Positions 19,718 through 28,058 of a stretch of 64,000 bases of DNA are shown here, piece after piece. A program made the position numbers and the translations under genes. The first letter of the stretch is position 1. Every line of letters starts with the position of its first letter. The stretch lies in contig NZ_JNIF01000004.1 of NCBI RefSeq assembly GCF_000702445.1, forward strand, positions 1,302,001 through 1,366,000, given 5' to 3'. The DNA is from Bryobacter aggregatus MPL3. GTDB taxonomy: Bacteria; Acidobacteriota; Terriglobia; Bryobacterales; Bryobacteraceae. Below the pieces are notes generated by a model. The model saw only the letters and a list, made by a program, of their open reading frames with translations, had not been told where the DNA came from and searched no databases.

Positions 19718-19925
19718 CCTGCCGTGAGTGCGCATCAGATCGCGCTGGCAGGGGGCGGAAAACAGATGTGTTTTCCATCGCCGAGACGAGAAAGAGACCA
19801 TTGAATTGGTTCTCGCAGCAGCCGGTTGCCGGAAGGCGCGGAGGGCTGCTGCGATAGAGGGCAGACCGGGGCGGAGGACCCTGATTTTTGATCCGGCACT
19901 TCTTGAGCCGATGTACACTTGATAC

Positions 19926-20303
19926 TTGCAGCGCGTCTACGCAATTTTGTTGTTACTAGCAACCAGTTCTGGACTGGTTACGCCGCTGCTCTCGTTCGAG
20001 CCCGAATCCAAACTTCCTGCCTGCTGTCGACGGGATGGCAAACATCATTGCTCGATGATGGGCATGAAGAAACAATCGCAGCTTCCGTCCGGACCAGTAG
20101 TTACAGCAGGCGCTGCTCTCTGCCCGCTCTATCCTACCGGAGCAGCCACTCCAGCTCACACAAAGTTTGCTGTTGTAGCGGACTCGACACCTCTCGATTC
20201 CTTAGCCACTTGCGGTTCCGCGATCGTTCAGGATGAGGACATCCTCCCCACCCTCGCCTCGCCTGCCCCAACCGGACGCGGACCGCCGAAGCTCCTCGCA
20301 TAA
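19926..20303 (+). CDS. Small exported Cys/His/Met-rich protein
   Basis: 125 residues from a TTG start; no ATG is available in frame. Signal peptide-like N-terminus (VYAILLLLATSSGLVTPLLS) is followed by a compact metal-binding-looking cluster, ACCRRDGKHHCSMMGMKK, with three Cys, two His and three Met. The rest is low in complexity and Pro/Ala rich. I do not know a named family, though similar short proteins with the same ACCRR-GKHHC phrase are, to my recollection, scattered through Acidobacteria. Proximity to CusF-like and superoxide dismutase genes suggests copper or another soft metal. The start is weakly supported because no Shine-Dalgarno is seen. Confidence 0.6.
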   Translation: MQRVYAILLLLATSSGLVTPLLSFEPESKLPACCRRDGKHHCSMMGMKKQSQLPSGPVVTAGAALCPLYPTGAATPAHTKFAVVADSTPLDSLATCGSAIVQDEDILPTLASPAPTGRGPPKLLA

Positions 20304-20501
20304 CATCCACACTTTTCATTTCGAGGTATGGCCTCGTCTCAGCTTGTTCGTGTAGCTGCTTCTCTGCATTGCGTTCTAATGCCTGAGATGTAAGTGCTTC
20401 TGAACAGTTCACCGTGCGTCTTGTACCGACGCGCGTGCCAACGTTGTGTATCACAGTACACAGCGAACCATACCAATTTGAGTTCCATAAGGAGTGAACC
20501 T

Positions 20502-21521
20502 ATGCGAGGATTTCCTGCATTTGTGTTCCTGTTTGCCACAGCCGGACTACTTGCCGGTCAAGACGGCGAGGCGGTCATGCCCGATGCAATGAAGCAGATT
20601 GGCCCTGCCAACGGGGTGCTTGGAAAGAAGATCACTGCAAAGGATGCTTCGGCGGCAGAGGATGCAAAAAAGCTGCAATCGTTGTTTGCAAGTACACGAG
20701 GTTTCTGGAAGGCGCGCAAAGCCAATGACGTGGTACGGTTTGCAACCGATGCTTCCGGAGCCTCCCTGTTGTTGCTGGCGGCACTTCCGTTGGTTGCGGG
20801 CGTGCCGCCCAAGAAGAGTTCTCCCTCCACATTCAATGATCTGGCGCAGACCACCCCTGCCGGGCGGGAGGCGGAAAACCAATATCGTCTTGGGCTGAAA
20901 TATGCCGAAGGCAAAGGTGCTTTGCGTGACTACGCAAAAGCGGCCGATTGCTATCTGCGCGCCGCCGAGCGAGGACATATCGCCGCCCAATATAACCTTG
21001 GCTTTCTCTATGAGAACGGTCTCGGGGTGAAGACGAACCTCGCCATGGCGATGCTCTGGTATCGGAAGGCCGCGGAACAGGGCGACGCGCAGGCACAGAC
21101 CAATCTCGGCGTTCTCTACGCGACGGCAAAGGGTTCGGAACGAAGCTACGTCGAGGCGGCCAAATGGTACATGAAGGCGGCAGGTCAAGATGACTTGGAG
21201 GGAATGACAAACCTGGGTTCTCTTTACCTTGAGGGACGAGGCGTCAAAAAGGATTACTCCGAAGCGTTGGCGTTCTACAAGCGGGCGGCTAATCGCGGTT
21301 ACCCTGTAGCGCAAAATAATCTGGCCTTGATGTACGCGAATGGACAAGGCGTGCCCAAGGACTACGTACACGCCTACGCTTGGCTGGATCTGGCCGGCCT
21401 CAGAATTCCCGCATCCGCAGCCCTTCGCGACCGTATCGCGAAAGAAATGACTGCAGCACAGATTGCGGCAGCGAGAAACTTAGTTTCAACTTTGAAGCAG
21501 AAGCTCGCCCAGGCGAGATAA
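20502..21521 (+). CDS. Exported Sel1-repeat (TPR-like) protein
   Basis: 339 residues from the ATG at 20502, chosen because AAGGAG lies seven bases upstream and a signal peptide follows (MRGFPAFVFLFATAGLLAG); the frame is open about 36 codons further upstream without such signals. After a linker there are five Sel1 repeats from residue ~120 (A-x-YNLGFLYENGLGVKTNLAMA, WYRKAAEQGD, NLGVLYA, NLGSLYLEGRGVKKDY, NLALMYANGQGVPKDY), ending in the usual AYAWLDLA phrase. These form a superhelical scaffold for protein contacts in the periplasm. The next gene begins six bases on, so both are probably in one transcript. Confidence 0.85.
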   Translation: MRGFPAFVFLFATAGLLAGQDGEAVMPDAMKQIGPANGVLGKKITAKDASAAEDAKKLQSLFASTRGFWKARKANDVVRFATDASGASLLLLAALPLVAGVPPKKSSPSTFNDLAQTTPAGREAENQYRLGLKYAEGKGALRDYAKAADCYLRAAERGHIAAQYNLGFLYENGLGVKTNLAMAMLWYRKAAEQGDAQAQTNLGVLYATAKGSERSYVEAAKWYMKAAGQDDLEGMTNLGSLYLEGRGVKKDYSEALAFYKRAANRGYPVAQNNLALMYANGQGVPKDYVHAYAWLDLAGLRIPASAALRDRIAKEMTAAQIAAARNLVSTLKQKLAQAR

Positions 21522-21527
21522 CCTTTC

Positions 21528-21935
21528 ATGTCACCGCGTTCCGCCAATATTTTCGGAAAGGTCATCAGCACCATACTGATGGCGCTATTCCTGTTGGCGT
21601 CAAACGCAAATTGGATGCTCCTTGCCGCTGGGGCTGGCGACGGTTGCGGCACGAAATGCTGCCGAGTAAAGAAGGTTTGCTGTTGCCGCAAGAAGCCGTA
21701 CCCTCAGTCGCAAGACGGGGCCATATCAGCCAAAACATGTCCACCCAATTGTGCTCAGGCCCCTGCCCTTCCTAACCTCCAGCTAACGCTGGCCGCCAAT
21801 TCGACACTGAACCTGTTCACCACTCTGGTGATCGGGATCAAACTCACAAGTCCCCTTCATATCGCCTGTGCGCTGGTCCTATGCTTCGCGCTCTTCCAGC
21901 GACCTCCTCCTTTTGACACCGCACGTTTCGCGTAG
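21528..21935 (+). CDS. Small Cys-rich membrane protein
   Basis: 135 residues with two hydrophobic segments (around residues 10-35 and 92-118) flanking a Cys/Lys cluster [17 protein letters not shown] and a further CPPNC. It recalls the Cys-rich small protein encoded at 19926-20303, and the same metal-handling context applies. I cannot assign a family. No good Shine-Dalgarno is seen, but it starts six bases after the Sel1 gene and may be translated by coupling. Confidence 0.55.
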   Translation: MSPRSANIFGKVISTILMALFLLASNANWMLLAAGAGDGCGTKCCRVKKVCCCRKKPYPQSQDGAISAKTCPPNCAQAPALPNLQLTLAANSTLNLFTTLVIGIKLTSPLHIACALVLCFALFQRPPPFDTARFA

Positions 21936-22012
21936 TTCGTGTTCGGGAACTTTGCCTTCGCTGGCGAAGCTCTCTGGTGATGATTGTTTCAACTTTGAGG
22001 AGATTCCAAAGC

Positions 22013-22732
22013 ATGTATGCCATAGGTGTATTTCATTCACCTGCAACCTTATCGCTTTCAAAAAAAAAGAGTTCGACGTGTAGATTCATTCCAGCTATCA
22101 GACAATGCGCCCCAATAGCTTTACTCGCTGCCCTTATGGCGGGAAATGCGCCTGGACTTTGGGCGCAGAATATTAAGTCCGCAATCCAAGGCCACATTTC
22201 CGATGCGTCGGGCGGCTCGGTGCAAAACGCCAATATTTCGGTCTTCGAACGCACACGGGGAACCGTCCACAAAACAACTTCCAACGACACCGGCGCCTTC
22301 TTCGTCCCCGGATTGGAAGCAGGGTCCTATGTTGTAGAAGTAAAGGCGCCCGGCTTCGCCTCCAAGGCCCCGTCCCTGCGGAACATCGCGCTCACCGCGC
22401 CCGACATGCACGACGGTTCGGTAGCCACGCTGGAGGCCGCGATCGAACATTATCGCTTCGGTGGTCGCACCATTAAGACCGGACCAAATGCCGGTATCGG
22501 CTTCGATAATCCAAACAAGAGCGAGTTCGTGAAGGCCTTCGATCTGACTGCAGGAGCAAAAGCGGACATGCTGGCATTGCTCCGAAGTCTGACGGATCGC
22601 AGCATGTTGGCCAACCCGGCTTTCAGCGATCCCTGGCGTCCAGTGACTGTCACCGCCCCACCTCGCCACCGAAATATGTCTTACGCGGTGAAGTCGTCAA
22701 GATTTTCCCTGAGGACGGCGCAGTTTCGCTGA
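22013..22732 (+). pseudogene. Chimeric remnant: receptor N-terminus joined to di-haem peroxidase C-terminus
   Basis: One open frame of 239 codons from the ATG at 22013 (GAGGAG ten bases upstream). Residues ~55-120 are a carboxypeptidase-regulatory domain as in Oar-like receptors ([37 protein letters not shown]). Directly after it comes the C-terminal part of a MauG/MbnH-type di-haem enzyme ([23 protein letters not shown], then [14 protein letters not shown] and a terminal FSDPW). No CxxCH haem site is left and the receptor barrel is absent. The simplest reading is an internal deletion that fused two neighbouring genes. After FSDPW the frame drifts into apparently random sequence while a CusF-like domain continues in another frame. 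Confidence 0.7.
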
Positions 22733-22908
22733 TTCACGAAGAGGTGCCGGGCTTCATGAATGCCATGCAGCCTCCATACGCAATGGAGTTCCTCGTACCC
22801 GCCAAACAGTTTCTTTCCACTCTGCGCCCCGGCATGAAGCTCACAGCAGGTGTCCGAAAGCGCGGAGCTGATTACATTCTTGAACCGATTCTCAGGAGAA
22901 CAAAATGA
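22660..22908 (+). pseudogene. CusF-like copper-binding domain, frame-shifted tail of the chimera
   Basis: In a different frame from the chimera, the translation reads [19 protein letters not shown], then HEEVPGFMNAMQPPYAMEF and LRPGMKLTAGVRKRG, a good match to the periplasmic CusF-like copper-binding fold with its His/Met ligands. No ATG, GTG or TTG start with a ribosome site precedes the domain in this frame (stop at 22507), so it was probably part of the preceding reading frame before a one-base change near 22655-22668. Its stop overlaps the dismutase start (ATGA), suggesting an intact ancestral operon. Confidence 0.65.
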
Positions 22909-23597
22909 GCATGACTAGAAGAACCATGATGCGCATGAGCGCTTCCACCGCGACGATACTACCGGCATTTGCGCAAGCTCTGCCGAGCGTTGTGACCTTG
23001 CCCAAACTGCCTTACGCTGTGGACGCATTGGAACCGTTCATCGACGCGAAGACGATGGAGATCCACCACGGGAAACATCATCAGGCCTACGTCGACAACT
23101 TGAACAAGGCTCTGGCAACTCATCCGGAGCTCACCACCAAGCCTGTAGAGAAGTTAGTATCCAACCTCGTCAGCATACCGGAACCAATCCGCGCTGCAGT
23201 CCGAAACAACGGCGGGGGACATCTCAACCATTCGTTGTTTTGGCAGACTCTCGGCAAACCCAAGGCCGGGCCGAAAGGGCGCTTGCAGGCAGCGATTGAG
23301 AGATCTTTTGGCAGCCAGTCGGCGCTGGAGGAGAAATTGCGGGCCGCAGGCCTCACGGTCTTCGGCTCTGGTTGGGTGTGGATCCTGCCGCAGGATAAAG
23401 AGGCGCTCGCGATGGAAACCTCGTCAAATCAAGACAGTCCTTGGATGAGTGGCAAGACGCCGTTGTTCGGTATCGACGTCTGGGAACACGCCTACTACTT
23501 GAAGTACCAGAACCGGCGCGCAGACTATCTCGCCGCTCTCATCAAGGTAATCAACTGGGACTTCCTTTCGCAGCGCTACGAGGAGATCGCGAAATAG
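22905..23597 (+). CDS. Fe/Mn-family superoxide dismutase with export-type N-terminus
   Basis: 230 residues. The dismutase core starts near residue 34 (LPKLPYAVDALEPFIDAKTM). Metal ligands are placed as expected: His in IHHGKHHQAY, His in GGGHLNHSLFW, Asp and His in DVWEHAYYL. The first ~30 residues (TRRTMMRMSASTATILPAFAQA) look like a Tat-type signal, so the enzyme may be periplasmic, where it would remove superoxide near copper proteins. The N-terminal Gly/Gln details that separate Fe from Mn types are not decisive here. Neighbours are CusF-like proteins on both sides, pointing to copper or redox stress. Confidence 0.9.
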   Translation: MSMTRRTMMRMSASTATILPAFAQALPSVVTLPKLPYAVDALEPFIDAKTMEIHHGKHHQAYVDNLNKALATHPELTTKPVEKLVSNLVSIPEPIRAAVRNNGGGHLNHSLFWQTLGKPKAGPKGRLQAAIERSFGSQSALEEKLRAAGLTVFGSGWVWILPQDKEALAMETSSNQDSPWMSGKTPLFGIDVWEHAYYLKYQNRRADYLAALIKVINWDFLSQRYEEIAK

Positions 23598-23942
23598 ATG
23601 ACGCGACGACGCGTCCTACTCTCGTTCTATTGCGTTTTGGCGGGGTGCCGCCAAAACGCAACACTTGAGAGAGGCATAGATGACGGTTCTGTTCAGAAGT
23701 ACCAATTGGAAGGTGTGGTGATTCGTCGAGATGAAGCATCCAAGATCGTGACAATCAAGCACAGTGCAATTGTCAATCATGCCGGCAAGATCTGGATGGA
23801 GCCAATGACGATGGAGTTTCCGGTGCCCAAGCCGGAAGACTTCGCCCAACTGACCAAAGGGAATAAAATCACCGCGACCCTTATCGCGCGTGATTCTAAT
23901 TTCGAATACTGGATTGAGGAAGTGCGGACGCGGGAAGAGTAG
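23598..23942 (+). CDS. CusF-like copper-binding lipoprotein
   Basis: 114 residues, ATG right after the dismutase stop. A short hydrophobic N-terminus ends in a lipobox (LAGC), so it is probably lipid-anchored. The remainder is a small OB-type domain like CusF (YQLEGVVIRRDEASKIVTI, then MEPMTMEFPV with the Met ligands, and LTKGNKITATL). It resembles the frame-shifted domain at 22660-22908, so the cluster once had two such modules. Its role would be to hold Cu(I) or a related metal in the periplasm. After the stop comes a 236-bp gap without a gene. Confidence 0.8.
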   Translation: MTRRRVLLSFYCVLAGCRQNATLERGIDDGSVQKYQLEGVVIRRDEASKIVTIKHSAIVNHAGKIWMEPMTMEFPVPKPEDFAQLTKGNKITATLIARDSNFEYWIEEVRTREE

Positions 23943-24178
23943 GAGTTTTCGAAGTAACGGTCAGAGCAGTCAAAAATCGATGCACTGGGGCTAATGTCTC
24001 TCGATAGCCAATTTCGAGTTGACACTCTTCAGCGAGAATCCAGAATGTCTTTCGAAACTTCGAGGAAAAACCGCAAGGCGCCGAGTGGGCTTCTGGATCA
24101 GAGCGGGCGGATCTTAATTTATGCGGATCAGATAGCCGCAAACGTGTAAAAAAGCGTTGGAGAACGCAATATCGCCCG

Positions 24179-24721
24179 TCATTGTGCGGAAACCAATTGC
24201 CGGACTTGCACTGCAAGAGACTGATAAGAAGTTTCGTCGAAGAGTCCAGAGTGACGCCAGGCGACTTTTCCCTTTTGGTCGATTACAACTAGATAGGCGG
24301 AGTCCTCTCCCTTGACCCCAAGCCGCTGCTTCCAAGGCTCCGTGCCTCCGTAAACCGTAATCACATTCTCGTAATCAGCTTTTGGAGTCCCGCGCCGCAT
24401 GCCGCCATCGATGAACCACTTTCCCAAGCGCGCCATGCCGCTGATCATTGGGATTTCGTAGAAGGTGACTTGCGGATTCTTCTCAAAATCTTTGCGAAAA
24501 CGCTTGGTCCATGCTTCTACCGCAAATCGAGACTGGTAGGTGAATCCGAACAGCAACAGTGCTGCGCGGCCAGAGGTATCTTTCGGTAAGAATGCTTTTC
24601 TCCCGCTAAGATACTCCCCTCGAAGTTCGGGCAGTTCCTCGCCAACCGTCAGGTCGCTTGCCACCGATGAGAAAGGAGCCATGATAGTCACTAGTGCAAC
24701 ACAAAGAATGTGTCGAGTCAT
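24179..24721 (-). CDS. Exported ATP10-like thioredoxin-fold protein
   Basis: 180 residues with a signal peptide (HILCVALVTIMAPFSSVAS). The body has a thioredoxin-like arrangement (LLLFGFTYQSRF, VTFYEIPMIS, AYLVVIDQKGKVAWRHSGLFDE) with no CxxC redox pair, closest to the ATP10/YfhL-type family named for the mitochondrial assembly factor. Function in bacteria is unknown. It is the last gene of the leftward light/lipid operon, and its start overlaps the upstream methyltransferase stop by four bases, so it is co-translated with it. Confidence 0.65.
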   Translation of the reverse strand: MTRHILCVALVTIMAPFSSVASDLTVGEELPELRGEYLSGRKAFLPKDTSGRAALLLFGFTYQSRFAVEAWTKRFRKDFEKNPQVTFYEIPMISGMARLGKWFIDGGMRRGTPKADYENVITVYGGTEPWKQRLGVKGEDSAYLVVIDQKGKVAWRHSGLFDETSYQSLAVQVRQLVSAQ

Positions 24722-26022
24722 ACTCCCACCCTCGTACGTTCACTTGTTTTCGCCAAGTCTCCAGTCAACTCCGTCGTTGGCTGGACTGCGATTGCCCTGC
24801 CCCGTTGCCACGGCTCGCCATGGAGAATTGCAGGATTCGCGTTCTTGGTGAGCATTAATTGGACATCACTAATATGCCGTTCGTGGAAGGCGCCCTCGCA
24901 ATAGGCCAGATAGTAGTCCCACATCCGGAAAAATGCTTCGTCGAAGCCCAGGGCGCGAATTTTGTTATTCGATTCGTGGAATCGCCGCCGCCACTCCGCC
25001 AGCGTATAGGCGTAGTGCAGTCCGATGTCCTCAACGTGATACATGGAAAGCTTCGTCGAACGCACCAGGGAATGGAGAATCTCTCGAATCGAGGCCAACT
25101 GTGCGCCCGGGAAGATACGCCGCTGGATCCAGTCGCTCTGTTTCCGATAAGCATCGAAGCGATGTTCGTTCATCGTGATGGCCTGCATCACCATGGAACC
25201 GTCCGGGGTTAGGAGGCGATCACAAGTCGAGAAGAAAGCGTCGTAGTAGTCGAGGCCAACCGCTTCGAACATCTCAATGCTCACCAGTTTGTTGTACGAA
25301 CCCTGCAGATTCCGATAATCCTCCAGCAGCAGCTTGATTCGCGCTCCCGCCTCTCCGGCCCGAGCGAATTGGTGGCGGGCTTCGTCATGCTGCTCCCGGC
25401 TGATGGTGGTAGTGGTGATGCGGCAACCGTAGTTTCGAGAGGCGTGCAGCGCAAATGCACCCCAGCCGGTACCGATCTCCAGAACCTGATCTTCCGGTCC
25501 TAGACGCAATTTACGGCAGATGCGGTCGAGCTTCTCGATCTGCGCTTCTTCGAGCGAATCGTTGGCATGCCGGTAGACTGCACTGGAATAGACCATGTTG
25601 CGATCCAGGAACAGGCGGAAGAAGTCGTTGCTCAAATCATAGTGCGCCTGAATATTACGGCGGCTGCCTGCAACCGTATTGCGGTTCATCCGATGGCGTA
25701 TCCGATGAAAAAGGCGGTTGGCAAACGAAATAAGCGGAGCTCCGCTCTCAAGCGTTACAAGATTACGCGCGGCGAGGCGCACCACAGCAACAGGATCCGG
25801 CGAAGACCAGTCCCCGTCCATGTAGGAATCTCCTGCCGCATCGTCGCCCCCCCAGAGCACTCGGGAAAAGAAACGCTCATTGTGTACAGAGAGTGAGGCC
25901 GACAAGCCGGAGTTCGCTACCCCAAACCGGTAGTTCCGTTCAGGGCAGATCACCTCGAGTTCGCCGTGACGCACGTTCTCCAGCATCCGCAATACAGCTT
26001 TCCGCGCAAAACTCATACTCAT
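24718..26022 (-). CDS. Cyclopropane-fatty-acyl-phospholipid synthase-like methyltransferase (first copy)
   Basis: 434 residues from the ATG at 26022, which overlaps the upstream stop; GGAGG lies 13 bases upstream, and an in-frame ATG at 26016 is possible. The CFA-synthase pattern is clear: an N-terminal SCP-like domain, IQAHYDLSNDFFRLFLD (HYD lipid-handling motif), YSSAVY, the SAM motif VLEIGTGWGAFAL, and FEAVGLDYYD. Such enzymes methylate unsaturated acyl chains of membrane lipids, using SAM. In photo-oxidative-stress gene sets a CFA-like enzyme sits beside DUF1365 and an amine oxidase, as here. The exact product (cyclopropane, methyl or furan fatty acid) cannot be decided. Confidence 0.9.
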   Translation of the reverse strand: MSMSFARKAVLRMLENVRHGELEVICPERNYRFGVANSGLSASLSVHNERFFSRVLWGGDDAAGDSYMDGDWSSPDPVAVVRLAARNLVTLESGAPLISFANRLFHRIRHRMNRNTVAGSRRNIQAHYDLSNDFFRLFLDRNMVYSSAVYRHANDSLEEAQIEKLDRICRKLRLGPEDQVLEIGTGWGAFALHASRNYGCRITTTTISREQHDEARHQFARAGEAGARIKLLLEDYRNLQGSYNKLVSIEMFEAVGLDYYDAFFSTCDRLLTPDGSMVMQAITMNEHRFDAYRKQSDWIQRRIFPGAQLASIREILHSLVRSTKLSMYHVEDIGLHYAYTLAEWRRRFHESNNKIRALGFDEAFFRMWDYYLAYCEGAFHERHISDVQLMLTKNANPAILHGEPWQRGRAIAVQPTTELTGDLAKTSERTRVGV

Positions 26023-26810
26023 ATTCGTTTCGTTGCCTCCTGGGCCGGATGGGTATACACAGGAACTCGCTTTAAGAAAAGACGCAGCGCCTCCCAGTGA
26101 ATCGCACCGATGAGCTTGGCGGTCATCCATGGATGCCTCAACAGGACCCGCCCAAGGTTTCGTGCGGTCCAGGGCTCACGTTCAAGCGCGAGCGTTGCAT
26201 CAAAGAAAGGTCGATGTGATTCAGATGCCGGATCGCGCTCGATAGTATTGATGTGAGCCACCAGCTGATGATCGGGCTTGGTCAAAACAAACTCGTAATC
26301 CAGATTCATAGCCATAAACGGCGATACGTGCATGGTCTTGGGGCAGCGGTAATGCAATGAGTTTGACGAGTCCTGCCGGTTTTGAGGCCAAAGCCAATAG
26401 TTACGACTCTCTCCGAAGGTGCTGTTCACTTCGGCCAAAATGGTATCGAGGGAACCGCTCTTGTCATAACAGAAGTAAAACGAAATCGGATTGAAGCAAT
26501 AACCCAGATAGCGCAGGTGAGTGAGCAGAAAGATCGGACCTTCAGGTAACGGGACCTTGTTCGCGTGGGCATCTCGCTCCACGCGCTCGCGCAGGGAGAG
26601 GCGGGGGTCGCCAAAGTGGTCTCGTTCCTCAAAGCTTGCCCAGTTGAAGCGGTTGTAACTGGTCCAAGGCAAGTTCGCCATCAGTTCAGGAATGCGGTCG
26701 ATATCGAGCCACACCATGAAGAGCTTGTAGTTGAACTCATGCTTACACGGATGGAAGCGGCGATGCCGTAGCGTGCCCGTATAGATGCCGGGTTCTGGAA
26801 TCATAAGCAC
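26019..26810 (-). CDS. DUF1365 family protein
   Basis: 263 residues recognisable as DUF1365: YTGTLRHRRFHPCKHEFNYK near the N-terminus, HLRYLGYCFNPISFYFCYD in the middle, and KTMHVSPFMAMNLDYEF. The biochemical role is unknown; the family is regularly found between an FAD-dependent amine-oxidase-like protein and a CFA synthase, exactly the arrangement here. Start overlaps the preceding gene by 10 bases and its stop overlaps the next start, so translation is coupled across the set. Confidence 0.92.
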   Translation of the reverse strand: MLMIPEPGIYTGTLRHRRFHPCKHEFNYKLFMVWLDIDRIPELMANLPWTSYNRFNWASFEERDHFGDPRLSLRERVERDAHANKVPLPEGPIFLLTHLRYLGYCFNPISFYFCYDKSGSLDTILAEVNSTFGESRNYWLWPQNRQDSSNSLHYRCPKTMHVSPFMAMNLDYEFVLTKPDHQLVAHINTIERDPASESHRPFFDATLALEREPWTARNLGRVLLRHPWMTAKLIGAIHWEALRLFLKRVPVYTHPAQEATKRI

Positions 26811-28048
26811 GGCACTCCTAACGCTTCAGCCACCCGCATGCCGCTCCGCACACCATCCTCGTGGAAGCCGTAAAACCAATACGCCCCACAGAAGTGCGTG
26901 TGATTCTTTCCGCTAATATCGGCCCACCGTTCTTGTGCGCGAATCGCCGTCCTTGTGTAGAGCGGATGCTCGTACACCATCCTGCGAAGCACCCGTCCAG
27001 GGTGGATGGATCCATTGGCATTCAACGTCACGCAGTAGTCTTCTGAGGTTCGCAGCGACTGCAGCCGATTCATGTGATAGGTCATCGTGACCTTGCCCGA
27101 ATCTCCCAACAGATAATTCCAAGAAGCCCGGGCCGCGGCCCGCTTGGGCAGTAGCGCGGAATCGGTGTGCAGGCACGTTTCGTTCCGGCTTGTGGTGAAA
27201 CAACTCAGGACTTCGCGCTCCACCTCGGTTGGCTGTGCCAAGAGCGGTAGGATCTGATCCCCGTGGCAAGCGAAAATCACCTCGTCGAACTGCTTGGCAG
27301 GCTGGTGTTGGAATCGCAACGTTACCCCGAAATCGGAACGCTCAATAGAAGTGATCGTCGCCGCCTGGTTAATACGCTGCCGGAAAGGCACGGTCAGCGG
27401 GGCAAGATAGGAATGGCTGCCGCCGCGAATCACTTTCCATTTCGGGTGAGTGTTGATCCCCAGCATGCCGTGATTTTGCATGAAACGAATCAACGTCACC
27501 GCCGGAAACATCGGCATTGCTTCGGGCGCCATAGACCAGACCGCGCCTGCCATCGGAATCAGATATCGATCCACGAAAACCGGAGAGTACTTCCCTGCGT
27601 CGAGGAAATCACTCAGCGTCATACCCTCCTTAGTCGGATTGGTGAGGACCTTGGGCGCCTCGCGGTTGAAACGCAGAATCTCTCGCAGCAGCGTGTAATG
27701 GTCTCGCGAGAAGTAATTGCGTTTCTGCGCGAAAAAGCCACGCAAGCCGTGACTCGAATATTCAAACGCTCCGTCGTGTCCCGTTACCGCGAACGACATA
27801 TCACTTGGCTGAGTCTCAACGCCCAACTCCGCCATCAGCCGGCAGAAATTTGGATAGGTCCGGTCGTTATGAACAATGAAACCTGTATCTACTGGAATGG
27901 GTCCATGGTCAGATTCCACCATTACGGTGTGTGTGTGGCCTCCCAGGCGATTCTCGCGTTCAAACACATATACCTCGTGCCGGCGGCTCAAATAATACGC
28001 TGCCGATAATCCCGATATGCCAGAGCCGACCACCGCGATGCGCTTCAC
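26801..28048 (-). CDS. FAD/NAD(P)-binding amine-oxidase-like protein
   Basis: 415 residues from a GTG at 28048 with GAAGGTGA upstream; the longer frame reads into the desaturase gene. The N-terminus has the dinucleotide-binding fold VVGSGISGLSAAYYLSRRHEVYVFE, followed by RLGGHTHT, as in flavin amine oxidases and phytoene desaturase relatives. In the known operon type this protein travels with DUF1365 and CFA synthase and is suspected to oxidise or desaturate modified acyl chains; this is knowledge of context, not proof of reaction. It lies 10 bases after the desaturase stop. Confidence 0.9.
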   Translation of the reverse strand: MKRIAVVGSGISGLSAAYYLSRRHEVYVFERENRLGGHTHTVMVESDHGPIPVDTGFIVHNDRTYPNFCRLMAELGVETQPSDMSFAVTGHDGAFEYSSHGLRGFFAQKRNYFSRDHYTLLREILRFNREAPKVLTNPTKEGMTLSDFLDAGKYSPVFVDRYLIPMAGAVWSMAPEAMPMFPAVTLIRFMQNHGMLGINTHPKWKVIRGGSHSYLAPLTVPFRQRINQAATITSIERSDFGVTLRFQHQPAKQFDEVIFACHGDQILPLLAQPTEVEREVLSCFTTSRNETCLHTDSALLPKRAAARASWNYLLGDSGKVTMTYHMNRLQSLRTSEDYCVTLNANGSIHPGRVLRRMVYEHPLYTRTAIRAQERWADISGKNHTHFCGAYWFYGFHEDGVRSGMRVAEALGVPCL

Positions 28049-28058
28049 AATCTCACCT

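Noticed and set aside
19718-19925. Small gene between the permease and the Cys-rich protein (64-codon frame 19728-19922)
   Set aside because: No ribosome site, no motif, and low-complexity Arg/Ala composition.
20547-21371. 274-codon minus-strand frame opposite the Sel1 gene
   Set aside because: Mirror of the repeats; no start signal.
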